In this document: one piece after another, positions 33,437 to 43,528 of the stretch
Position numbering within the stretch: the stretch's first letter is position 1
Layout: each line of letters starts with the position of its first letter
NCBI GenBank assembly: GCA_963580285.1
Contig: OY757011.1
Coordinates: 167,987,406 to 168,051,405 of the forward strand
Direction: 5' to 3'
Length of the DNA stretch: 64,000 nucleotides
Source: Lucinisca nassula
Taxonomy: Eukaryota > Mollusca > Bivalvia > Lucinida > Lucinidae
Position numbers and translations under genes: made by a program
Notes under the pieces: generated by a model
The model's input: the letters and a program-made list of their open reading frames with translations, nothing else
Told to the model about the DNA's origin: nothing
Database searches by the model: none

Positions 33437-34270
33437 GAGTATTTATGCATAGGTTAGGTTTGCAATGTACAGATGACATTCATTCACCAGGACCTGAGAT
33501 ACTCACCAAAGAGGTAAACTTAGCTACACTATCCTCCACATTTCAGGTGAGGAAATGATCGAATCGAGAAGGACTTGCCAATCTCTAATGGTCCGAGGGA
33601 AGAAGGATCATTTGTAATTGTCAGTTCTTCCAGTAGGGGTCTGAAATGTCAGTGGGTGATGATTTCGTAGCTTGTGGGGGTGGGGGAGGGGTCATCTGTT
33701 TAAATGCTGGCATCACCCTTTAGACCTTTGTACACCGCCCCGCCCATCTGGGCTTGGAGAAATAGATTGGGCTGCACGATGCTCCCACGCAGAGCTGATA
33801 CCGACCGCACATGAGTACTGGTCATCCGCATAGCATGTCTAAGCCTGCCCTTGAAAATTGCTGCAAGTCGGCCCGTCCATGCTTATAAACCCCTGATGGT
33901 TTCATTGAGCGGCAGGGATTGAGATGTCATTTCATCTCCGTGTCGGGTAAAAGTCCCACAAAATTGGAAGCAACGTCTCCAAAATGACCTAAATAGTGTT
34001 GACGGGGGCGTTAAACCTAAATTCAAACAAACAAAAACCTTTGTACAATAGTATAAGCCTACTGTCTCTTCTCCTTTTCCTGAAAGACTCCCATCTCAAT
34101 TTTAACTTTTCTAGAATTACAGCCATACTCCCAGTTTCAAAGCAGTAATTGCTTGTTACAAATCTAGCAGTTGAAGAACGACTTCCTGGGGTCCCAGATA
34201 CAACTACCATATTCCAAGATAGAGTGAACTAGTCCTTTATACACTGCCGCTATTTCAACCTGGGGGCACT
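33437..34270 (-). pseudogene. LINE (non-LTR) RT C-terminal remnant split by SINE A
   Basis: Minus-strand segments 34048-34270 and 33437-33723 match the LINE at 47720-48423. The right part encodes the stretch ending ...ARFVTSNYCFETGSM and KKRRRDSRLILLYKG-like residues typical of the end of a LINE RT ORF. Frameshifts and a SINE insertion disable it. Confidence 0.7.
33735..34036 (+). mobile_element. SINE A, full length, 11-bp TSD
   Basis: Reference copy: 302 bp from CCGCCCCGCCCATC to CAAACAAACAAAA. Exact ACCTTTGTACA lies at 33724-33734 and 34037-34047, inside a LINE remnant. Internal blocks: 'gagctgataccgaccgcaca', 'aagcctgcc', 'gatgtcatttcatct', 'gtcccacaaaattgg', 'gtgttgacggggg'. I do not see a clear tRNA or 5S head. 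Confidence 0.92.
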
Positions 34271-34330
34271 GATAAAATTAATTTCGCCTTGTGAAACCAG
34301 GCGTTCTATTTGCCTTAGTACATAGGTTGC

Positions 34331-35074
34331 TAATATGTGTATTCAATGTGAAAAAGACGTTACTCCGTCTAACGTCAAGGAAACGATCGATGACGTGGCA
34401 AAACGTCACAAAACGGCGGCTCTTCTCGTCACGCTTTTTCGCCTAATGATTTGTTCACTCAATATATCACTGGATTTAACCATTGGCTATACAGGCGACC
34501 AGTGTTACAATTTACCTTTAATTTTTCAGATTCAACCGTTTTGATTTCCTACCGAAATAGTTAAAAATAATCTTTATTTCCTCCAGATATGATGAGCACA
34601 CATGAATACAGAAAATCAACAACCATATGAACCATATATACAAGGCACACAATTTTACAACATATAACACATATTATTACAGGAACTAAATGCATGTATT
34701 TGATATTACTTTTATATGCAAATTGGTTTCTTACAGTCTGTTAACATTACCATATTGTTATGTTCGGTTACTATAAAATATATAATTATTCATCATATTG
34801 ACCTAGTATCAACAAAGCTTAAAAAGCAGGACTTCCATAATGTAAGCTGTAACTGTCCCAATCATTTCTCAACTGCCAAGCGATCCCAATACAGCAATAG
34901 AACGCCTGTTCGCTCCTACACCAGCTATCGTATCGAAAAGAAATATAAGAGAGGATGTACACAGAGAAGAAGGCACGCGCTCTACTTTATAAAAGGAGCC
35001 ATATTGTAGCAAACCAGCAGCTTCCAGTTACTGGAAGAGCTAATCCGCTACAAAATGGATCCACATAGCCATAC
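34331..35074. other. No recognised feature
   Basis: Unique-looking sequence between the LINE remnant and the second satellite array; no supported gene. Confidence 0.4.
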
Positions 35075-35134
35075 AAATAAAAATCAAAAATGAGTTCCTT
35101 TAAGAGCAATGAAAACATTCATAAGAAAGAAGAT

Positions 35135-35180
35135 GGGTCATACTACGTAGTTTCGGCTAATAAAGCCTCATCAGTGACCC
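35135..35180 (-). ncRNA. Type I hammerhead ribozyme, copy 4
   Basis: Same stems and core as copy 1, no change in the 46 nt. Confidence 0.92.
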
Positions 35181-35518
35181 TGTAATGATCCGGCAACAAA
35201 AGCCAGAGGAAGCATACTGCAATTTTGCGAATTTCGAATAGGCAGTCGATTAAAAGACTGATACAAATCAAAGTGAGGTCCAAATAATTAAAAACCTGTC
35301 TAGAATTTGAGTCTAAACTAATAATTTATTTCTGACTTCTCAGAATATCCACGCTGATCTCAAAGGACCAAAAGTAAAAGATAAACTGCACTATGGTTGA
35401 TGTACGGGGAGACGTTTTACGGCCGCCACACGGCACAACACCAGCTGCAGTGAAGGCAAATAAAAATAAAAAAACGAGTTCCTTTAAGAGCAATGAAAAT
35501 ATTCATAAGAAAGAAGAT

Positions 35519-35564
35519 GGGTCATACTACGTAGTTTCGGCTAATAAAGCCTCATCAGTGACCC
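35519..35564 (-). ncRNA. Type I hammerhead ribozyme, copy 5
   Basis: Same stems and core as copy 1, although the flanking monomer sequence has diverged ('aaaaacgagtt', 'gaaaatattcat'). Confidence 0.92.
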
Positions 35565-35600
35565 TGTAATGATCCGGCAACGAAAGCCAGAGGAAGCATA

Positions 35601-37706
35601 AGTCCGTTTTACTTTTGTTTAGTATATATGACGTCTGTCGAATTATGATGTCCGAGTATTTTGGTATTTGATTAGATACCTGAAAAATATTTTAATACAC
35701 ATGATACAGTCTATGACATCTTCTGCGGTCTCTAAAATCGCATTGCATCCTGTGAACAACAAGTGTATTTGCTGTGCTGGTAAATTTGCACCGAACTTGA
35801 TAAAAAAAGTTCACACTGAAGCGTCCATAGAAACTCGAGAAAATCGTTCAGTTTTGTACAGTACAGCAGCAAATGCTCAGCATGCTGAAAAACATAATCG
35901 TCACAAAGTAGCAGTTTTGATGCCATTTGTCTGCCAACAATTTACCGATCAAGCGAACCGCATTCTGAGCTAGAAACAAGTATTGTAGATATTGCTTACA
36001 GAGTTTCCATATGATAAAATCTGAGTTTTGAATACTAAGACCACGCGCGATTAGTAGAGAGGACTGGATTCGAACTGCCTTTTCGGCTGCACAGAAACCA
36101 CGAATTTTATCATTAACAAGATTTTTCCATGAGCTTTTGGGATAAAAGGTTCCGTTCTCAAGACACGAGTAAAACACTTGTGTCAGATCATATTTCCGCA
36201 AAATACGATATTGCATGTATGTAATTAGCCACGCTGTGAGCTCATTTGGTTTTCAAAAGTTACAGGCCGGTGCAGAAAGATTTTCTTCACCCTATACTCG
36301 ACTGGCAAACAGCAAAGCTGTCTGAAAAATGTCAATTTGCGATAGTCAATAGTCAGTCTCAGTTTCAATATTGTTTTAAGGGGGTCTTTCATTTGTGCCC
36401 ATGCATGTTTTTTCTTTAAACTTTGTATACTAATAACTCAGCATATACAACCTATAAAAATGTATTTAATAAATTATATAAATCAAAGAAGGACTCAGGA
36501 GGCCACTCTAACTGACTCCCTCCATGAGCTGGTGTCTGTCTCTAATTAAGTGCGTCTTAAATCTTATGTTTTATTTAGTTTCAAGATCTGTGAACTGGAT
36601 TGAATGCAGAACTCCATAGGTATTCCTTTGATACTAAAAAAACTTTTGAATTAATTAAAGTTTACATTTTCTGATAAAACAATTATCAAAAATCTCATTT
36701 TTTAATTAAAATTTTAAAAAAATTATCAAAATTCAATCCCTAGGATATATATGTTCTAGTCTTTGTCAAGATTTCATTTTGCTAGGAAAACTTTCCACAT
36801 GTATCTTCTTTCACTATGCCCAATTTCATGAAAATCCGAAACCGGTAACACTGTTGTTTTACACCTTTAATGGATGTAAGTCGTTTCTGCAAAATTTACT
36901 ATTTTATTGAAATCATCCAAGAACCTTACAAAAAGTCAATTCGTAACACTTACGTAATAAAAATGAGATTGTACAAATCAAAATGAATACATATTGAGCT
37001 GAGCTAGCTTAGAAATATTAAAAAATCATGAATTTCTGATATATTCCTTTCATTTATACACTATGATCTATCCAAAATAGTAGATAGTAAAACACTAAAT
37101 CAAAGGATATTCTAATCAACAAATTAGGCTTAACAACATATATTGCTTTTTTATTAGCAGCAAAATTATTGTGAACATGTGCAACTTTATTTAATGACTT
37201 TGCATAAGTCATGCTACTAAAATAGGTGGAAGGCAAGGAGATACATTATTTTCATTTCCATACCAAGCTGGCATGCAAGGACGCAATGGTCAGTGGTTTG
37301 TTGTTACTAGTAAAAATAGTTCTGTTGATAAATCCATGGCCAGGTTAAGCCTTAGACATACTCTGTCTTTATGAACGCTGGATTATTATCCTAACAAAAA
37401 GTTACAGTAATTATTGGTTAGTATTTCCAAAAATCGAAATGTCACTAATATTGAGTTTCTGTTGCAAAAGATATCATTGATGGATGAGGCGCAGAATATT
37501 TGGTGTAAACAAAGCTGTCCCATGACCTAGAGAAATTTAGCTATTAGACAGAAAGAGAAACAGTTTCCTTCCTTATAGTACACATGCATAAATATGTCTC
37601 TTTTCTGCATTGGTATTGTAATTGTTGACGTTTCTTTAGTGTCTTATTTATTCTTTTTACTTTGTCAATATAGTGGTTAATTTATCGGAAGCGAGCTTTT
37701 AGTATT
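35601..37706. other. No recognised feature
   Basis: AT-rich sequence. A 101-codon plus-strand frame (35668-35973) and an overlapping minus-strand frame (35848-36216) show no domain, splice context or repeat that I recognise, so I do not call them genes. Confidence 0.35.
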
Positions 37707-37765
37707 TTTTTCTTTATTATGAATGTTTTCATTGCTCTTAAAGGAACCCATTTTTGATTTTTATT
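37707..37765 (+). repeat. Solitary 3'-end fragment of the ribozyme satellite
   Basis: About 58 bp in ribozyme-sense orientation on the plus strand: 'tatgaatgttttcattgctc', 'ttaaaggaacccatttttga', 'tttttatt'. It stops at exactly the monomer position that borders both arrays, and lacks the ribozyme core. Confidence 0.8.
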
Positions 37766-38647
37766 TCAACCACTTCTTGAATGTTTCTGCTGAATGCAAG
37801 TTCATTGTTTTATAAGCATTTGTTCATTAATAATTACCAGTACATTTCTTTGCAATGTATCTGTCAGCTTAGAAAGAGCATTGCAGTGTTTGGAGAGAAA
37901 AAAGCATCACAATGTATTTACTGAAAATAATTTAAAATCCTATGAGTAATGCGATAACTACTCACAAATTGAATAATTATTATCAACAGTTTAAATGCTT
38001 CTTGATATCTTACATAATGTACTTTGTAATTACTGCAACAACTGCTGAGATAGGTAAATGAAGTGCAAGACCTATACAAATATATAGACAACACAATCAT
38101 GATCACATAAGTTTTGGAACACTGGCAAATGTACGACCATGTGAATTCTAAAAGCAAACTCAAATGGCTTTGGAATACATCTGCAGGAAGCCGTTTGATT
38201 TCGTTCATAAAGGCTATACAAAAAAGATAGATTGGCTAGTGTCTATGCAGATACATATTCTGAAAACTTAATGTCCAGGAAAAGTAATCTTAAGTGCTAT
38301 TGATTTTCCCTAGAGTAAACCATTCGTTTTAAATGGACAGTTAGGGTTAAATAAACAAACAACAGTTTGACTTGAGAATCATTTATCTCGAGTCGGATAA
38401 CAAATCTCACAAAATCTGAAACAACATCTAAAGTGACTGGTATGTTGTTGATTTGAATGTTAAATCTAAACATCACCTTAGCACCATTACCAAATTAGAC
38501 AAGAAAGACAGAAAGAAAACTGTGCACATGATTACATGGGTGCGTTTGATGACGTTTGTCATCAAAACCTTTGCGGTATAGTTCTGTAGACAAAATAGCT
38601 TGTTCCATAGGGGGCAAATTTACTGAAGTGGATGTTTTGAAATAATA
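37766..38647. other. No recognised feature
   Basis: AT-rich, nothing identified. Confidence 0.4.
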
Positions 38648-39018
38648 GGAGGCCTTCATGCGGACTGAACAAATTATTTGTCTAAATCGCTACGGAAGTA
38701 AGGGCGAGGATTGTGGCCACGTAAAATCGATTTAAGCCCCCCAGTGGAAATCTTCCACTGACCGTTCCAAGGCGGCTCTTCTGTGGCGATTTATTTATGT
38801 TGTTGTTTGTTACTTACTGTGTGTATCACTTGTGTCTTTTAATTTTGGATGGCCATATGGCCATTTTGTGGGAAAGTAACTGTCCATATGGCCTTCCTTT
38901 GTTTAGGTTTCCATTATGGTCTGGTCGCTTAATGTTTGTATTCTTTCCCTTTGGTGTCTTTTATGGATGGAGTAAGTTAATTGTATCAATTCCTGATCTT
39001 TGTTTTACTTCTACCTTA
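38648..39018 (+). mobile_element. RT retroelement 3'-UTR copy
   Basis: From 'aggaggccttcatgcggact' to 'tttgttttacttctacct'; 5'-truncated. Very similar to the copy at 39478-40085, including the shared 'gtccatatggccttccttt'. Confidence 0.85.
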
Positions 39019-39477
39019 TAATTATGCAATGAACTACTTACACAAACCATACTATACTATAGCTATCCAAATTGAAAGCGATAGTAAAGTATTATTAAAC
39101 AGAATGACCAAAACATGATAATCATATAATTTCACATTTTGCTGAATCAGGACTATCAGTATTCAGTCTGTTAAAACACCATGTTACCGGTCCTCAATTT
39201 CCATCAAAATTCATCAACATGTTTCTAAGATATGTGGGTCGTTTTTATGCTAAAATGGTGTCTTGAAAAAAATTGGAATGTGGTAAAAATGCATATAAAA
39301 TTTTAATGAATACAAAAATAGGAGCTGAAATATGGGGACACCATCAAAGAAAACTGAATGCCCAGCCACTATTACTAGACATATGGGGCCATTCATAGTA
39401 TTAACTAACTCACCAATTAAGGCTTTAATTCATAAAACATAGCAGCATTAGATATATGAAACTCTGAATACTGTAGC
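39019..39477. other. Spacer between two retroelement copies
   Basis: Unique-looking AT-rich DNA. Confidence 0.4.
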
Positions 39478-40085
39478 TGGTGGGTCAGGCCTCAGATTCT
39501 ATGACGGCTCCAACGTAAAGGCTTATTGAAAATTAAAGAGATAATGTTGGTTGGTGCCTGATGCTCTGTCTCTGGTCGGGCTCATCGGAGTCTAACTGTT
39601 GGTTTTCTTTTGCTCCAGCATTTCAGTGGTTTCTTGCTGTCGAGTCCTCACCGTTGTCTCACCTCTGTGGTTCTTTGATTTCTGTGTTCACGGAGATGTT
39701 GCACTGATGAGTTAGGAGGCCTTCATGCGGACTGAACTAATTATTTGTCTAAATCGCGACGGAAGTAAGGGCGAGGATTGTGGCCACGTAAAATCGATTT
39801 AAGCCCCCCAGTGGAAATCTTCCACTGACCGTTCCAAGGCGGCTCTTCTGTGGCGATTTATTTATGTTGTTGTTTGTTACTTACTGTGTGTATCACTTGT
39901 GTCTTTTAATTTTGGATGGCCATATGGCCATTTTGTGGGAAAGTAACTGTCCATATGGCCTTCCTTTGTTTAGGTTTTCATTATGGTCTGGTCGCTTAAT
40001 GTTTGTATTTCTTTCCCTTTGGTGTCTTTTATGGATGGAGTAAGTTAATTGTATCAATTCCTGATCTTTGTTTTACTTCTACTTT
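39478..40085 (+). mobile_element. RT retroelement 3'-UTR copy
   Basis: From the RT stop-codon region ('gtgggtcaggcctcagattc') through the complete 3' UTR to 'cttctacttt'. Subfamily b. Confidence 0.85.
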
Positions 40086-40446
40086 TTATATGAGAGTACT
40101 CTCTGTTGTGAGAGAGACTTCATAAAATATGTAATAAATTTACTACGGAAATAAAATTTAAAAGTGAATGCATCGTAATTATAATGGTTATACCCAAGGC
40201 AATTATTGTGCATAATTTCATCAAAATCCTAGCGTGGGCAGAAACCAATGCAAATTTCCTATACCTTGAAAGACCCCCTTTAATAGCGGCAAGGCAAGGT
40301 CAGTGTTTGTGTGTTTCGGTAGTGATTGTATATATTTCACACAAAATCGATGTGCCAATTCTATGTTGTTTAGATGTTTTGGAAATATGAACTATCTCAG
40401 AGCTCATACCCATACAAAGTTTTCGGTAGAACAATAGTCTTATAGA

Positions 40447-40731
40447 TTTGTTTGATATTAGGGTTAACGTCTCCGTCAACACTGTAAAGGTCATTTTGGA
40501 GACGTTGCTTCCAATTTTGTGGGACTTTTACCCGACATCGAGATGAAATGACATCTCAAGCTCTGCCGCCCAATGAAACCAATAGGGTTTATAAGCATGG
40601 ACGGGCCGACTCGCACCGCTTTACTTGGGCAGGCTTAGATCCTCTAAGCGGTTTACCAGTACTCGTGTGCGGGTCGGTTTCAGCTCTGTGCAGCCCATAT
40701 ATTTCTTCAAGCCCCGATGGGCGGGGCCTTA
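40447..40731 (-). mobile_element. SINE A copy
   Basis: Reverse complement of SINE A, near full length ('aacgtctccgtcaacactgt' to 'agccccgatgggcggggcct'). Confidence 0.85.
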
Positions 40732-40861
40732 TTGATAGTTCTAGCTGTAAAAGTATTCAAACCACCTTCATGAACACCGCTGTTAGCTAGACTTAGAAGA
40801 GTACCCTTTCAGTTTTGACACTGAGGACTTCACGGTTTCATCGAGAGACATATATTTATCG

Positions 40862-41142
40862 CAGTTGATTATGGCTTGTCTTTGAGTGTGTATCGCTTAT
40901 ATTATTTTGTTTTGGATAGCCAATTGGCCGTTTTGTGGGGAAAGTAACTGCCCTTTTGGCTTTCCGCTATCGATGTTTCCATTAGGGTCTAGTTGTTTCA
41001 TCCCTGCTAGCATTCTACATAAATCTACAGCGGGCCGTTAGCGGCCCGTCAGCTACCCTGACGGGTCGCTAACGGCCCGCTGTAGATTTATGTAGAATGC
41101 TTACTGGGATGTTTGTGTTTCTTTCCTTTGGTGTCTCTGGTA
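40862..41142 (+). mobile_element. RT retroelement fragment (subfamily a) with palindrome inserted
   Basis: Matches 'gcttgtctttgagt...ggtgtctctgg' of the subfamily a 3' UTR; collinear sequence is broken at 41000/41110 by a 109-bp palindrome. Confidence 0.8.
41001..41109. mobile_element. Near-perfect palindromic foldback element
   Basis: Arms 41010-41052 and 41058-41100 are reverse complements with one mismatch over 43 bp (GCATTCTACATAAATCTACA at the outer end), loop of about 5 nt. Outer TCCC/GGGA also pair. Inserted between 'ttgtttca' and 'tgtttg' of a retroelement; no clear target duplication. Confidence 0.85.
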
Positions 41143-41146
41143 CAGT

Positions 41147-41640
41147 GCCCTGGGCAAGTGATTCATTGAAGATAAAGGCCAGCACGGGAGAAATTTCAGC
41201 ACCACATTCCTTAAACACCCTGGCATTCAGGTCATCCGGCCCAGATGCCTTATGTATCTTGAGCTTACCTAACAGTTTAGCGACCCCCTTTGGGTCAACT
41301 ATTATACCCCCATTGAGGGGAACTGACTATTACCTTTGGGTGGTAGCTCACCATCTGTTTCACGCGTAAATGCAGATTGGAACTGTTTGTTACATACGTT
41401 GGCCTTATCGCGCGAATCTGTTTTTAGATTTCCGTTTTCACTTAACGAAGTGATCCCAAACGCTTCTTTTTTCAGGGACTTTTTCGAATGATCAAACTTT
41501 TTAACTTTACCATTCTTCTGGGGACTATCGGGATGTGTATTATCATCCTCGAAGGTAAAGATGCTGGGAAAATGCTTCCAATATGCATCTCTTATTACCT
41601 TTTGTACGCCCAGTTATAATCCGATATACCTGAAAGTGTG
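41147..41640 (-). pseudogene. LINE RT fragment (N-terminal side of the RT domain)
   Basis: Minus-strand translation contains KIHKASGPDDLNARVFKECG and AEISPVLAFIFNESL, the classic start of a non-LTR RT domain. Upstream (to ~41630) are SLKKEAFGITSL-like residues. Frame breaks near 41310 and absence of the rest of the RT mark it as dead. Confidence 0.75.
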
Positions 41641-41856
41641 CTTTAATAATCTACATACTTTAGGTGTGAATAATCTAATTACCTTAGGTGTTGATAAAAC
41701 GATGTGCCGGTCTTTTAATTGGGTGTGAAGGAGGTGTAAATGGTCGAAATAACGCACGCCAGTTTAAAACAGCACTTGAAAGAAAGAGAAAAAATCATAT
41801 AACGAAATCAGTAAATGGAGTAAAGATATGTAGGGGAAAAAAGAAAAGAAAAAAGA

Positions 41857-41920
41857 AAGGGGGGCTTAAATCAATTTTACGTGGCCACAATCCTCGCCCT
41901 TACTTCCGCCACGAGTTTGA
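41857..41920 (-). mobile_element. Short RT retroelement fragment
   Basis: 'cttaaatcaattttacgtgg' and 'ccacaatcctcgcccttact' match the 3' UTR in reverse. Confidence 0.7.
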
Positions 41921-42084
41921 TTAATCTAGTCTAAAATAAACTAAAGCAATTCAGCATCACTATGGTCATACTGCAATGTAACAAAGTTTAATTTCATAAT
42001 ATTGCACAAGGTAATCAAAGGACTTTCAAAAATGGTATTTATTTTTGTAATGATCAACTCATTATGCAGATGAAAAATAAAAAT

Positions 42085-42290
42085 GCATAAAATGGGTCCG
42101 TTCCGGTACGTTCCGGTAAATTTACGCACCGGTTTCAGACCCTTAAGAACTGAATCGTTCTTCCCCCAAACCATTAGAGATTGGAATGCCCTTCCCGATT
42201 CGATTATTTCGACAGCTGAAGGTGCTGCGGATTGTGCAGCTAAGTTTTCCTCTTTGGGTAGAGCTAAGGACCAACTTCCCATATCACATA
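42085..42290 (+). pseudogene. LINE ORF2 C-terminal fragment
   Basis: Frame with LRTESFFPQTIRDWNALPDS and IISTAEGAADCAAKF, the usual C-terminal end of the same LINE type as at 47720. 5'-truncated. Confidence 0.75.
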
Positions 42291-42315
42291 TGAATGTCTT
42301 TTGACGTATCACCAG

Positions 42316-42609
42316 ACCGCCCCGCCCATCGGGGCTTGGAGAAATAGATTGGGCTGCACAATGCTTCCACGCAGAGCTGATACCGATATGAGTACTGGTA
42401 ATCCGCTTATATTGTCTAAGCCTGCCCAGGAAAATTGCTGCGAGTTGGCCGGTCATGCTTATAAACCCTATTGGTTTCATCGGGCGGCAGGGATTGAGAT
42501 GTCATTTCAGCTCAATGTCGGTTAAAAGTCCTACAAAATTGGAAACGACGTCTCCAAAATGACCTAAATAGTGTTGACGGGGACGTTAAACCTCAAATCG
42601 AACAAACAA
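42316..42609 (+). mobile_element. SINE A, 12-bp TSD
   Basis: 294 bp; exact ACGTATCACCAG at 42304-42315 and 42610-42621. Inserted at the end of the LINE fragment, about 430 bp before the start codon of the QRICH2-like exon. Confidence 0.92.
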
Positions 42610-42694
42610 ACGTATCACCAGTAACAATTCTGAGTTCTGTTCTGTTCTGCACCGAACGTAAACCAACGAAAACAGCCGAACTTGATAGCTTCAT

Positions 42695-42709
42695 GTTGCC
42701 AAGAGCAAC
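42695..42709. promoter_or_regulatory. X-box (RFX-type) motif upstream of the QRICH2-like gene
   Basis: GTTGCC-AAG-AGCAAC fits GTNRCC-N(0-3)-RGYAAC, the RFX binding consensus used by ciliary and sperm flagellar genes. It lies in non-repeat DNA 340 bp before the ATG at 43049. Sequence fit is exact; regulatory role is inferred. Confidence 0.55.
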
Positions 42710-43048
42710 GGACATTGTGGTTGGTGTGAAAGTACTCTCGCAAAATAGTCCGTATTAAATCCATTTTGTATTTTTGCAATTATTATTATAAACTTATATC
42801 CTTGTGACTGAAACTTTTATGATATGTTTATCTGTCAATTTGTAATTTTGTTTTGTTGAATTGGTATTCATTAGAAAATTGATTTCTTAACCGGAAATTC
42901 GCGTACTGATTTGTGTCAGATGGAAACACTTGAAATTCAAGAGGATGTAGTCTGGAAGTTTAGAACAGAAAAAAGTTATTTTTTAAGTGATTTAAAATTG
43001 TCGAGCGGTTCAATTCCTATCTTCTAAGGGGGACGAAGGCCAGGCAAA

Positions 43049-43528
43049 ATGCCGACGGCTGTGTCATTGAGTCAGATGGTGGATTTGTCCCTAGGGACAC
43101 CAGAAATTGGATCTGTCAACTTCAATGTTATGCACTCCCTCCTGCATGCTATCATTAGAAAGTTAAACATAGCAGACGTTAAAGCAGATATAGATGAACA
43201 TGATCGTGACTTTTTATCGACTTCAAAGATACGGGCTAGATCCACTCTCAGTGATGCTGACAGTGGAGTGGGACGAGGTGAAGAGTCAGAAGATGGCTTC
43301 AGTGAAAAATCTGCACCTCCCTTTCGCCCTTCTCCCTACCATAGAATGGAAATTAAAGTCGAAAAACTTGCACAACAGTTAGAACAATTAAATCAGCTTC
43401 CTTCAAATGGTGACCTATTCCAAAGAACAATAAAATCAAAAGACAAATCAGAAACACCTGTGGCAGATATGTGGCAATATATGCAGTTAAAAAAGCGAGT
43501 TGATGCAAATGAAGAAGGGGTTGGAAAG
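43049..43528 (+). CDS. QRICH2/C16orf96-like (DUF4795) protein, first coding exon
   Basis: Begins ATGCCG in the context 'ggcaaaATG'. The N-terminus reads SLSQMVDLSLGTPEIGSVNF then NVMHSLLHAIIRKLNIADVK, which I recognise as the conserved start of the glutamine-rich protein 2 / C16orf96 family. QRICH2 is a sperm-flagellum protein in vertebrates. A Ser/Pro-rich middle (residues ~55-105) is followed by a coiled-coil-like stretch (KVEKLAQQLEQLNQLP, residues ~111-126) and MWQYMQLKKRVDANEEG. The frame stays open past the donor GGAAAG|GTAAAA, but the exon is exactly 160 codons (phase 0) at that donor, so it very likely ends at 43528. Later exons were not identified. Which of the two paralogues it matches cannot be decided here. 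Confidence 0.8.

Larger units (their letters stand above)
35075..35600 (-). repeat. Second 383-bp hammerhead satellite array
   Basis: One full monomer (35075-35459) plus a partial (35460-35600), more diverged than the first array but with the same left border 'aaataaaaatcaaaaatgag'. Cleavage sites are at 35141 and 35525 (384 nt apart). The right edge is at a different place in the monomer from the first array. Confidence 0.9.

Noticed and set aside
35668..36216. Overlapping ~100-codon frames on both strands
   Set aside because: No recognised domain, no splice context, no repeat-family coding match, and opposite-strand overlap; consistent with chance frames in AT-rich DNA.
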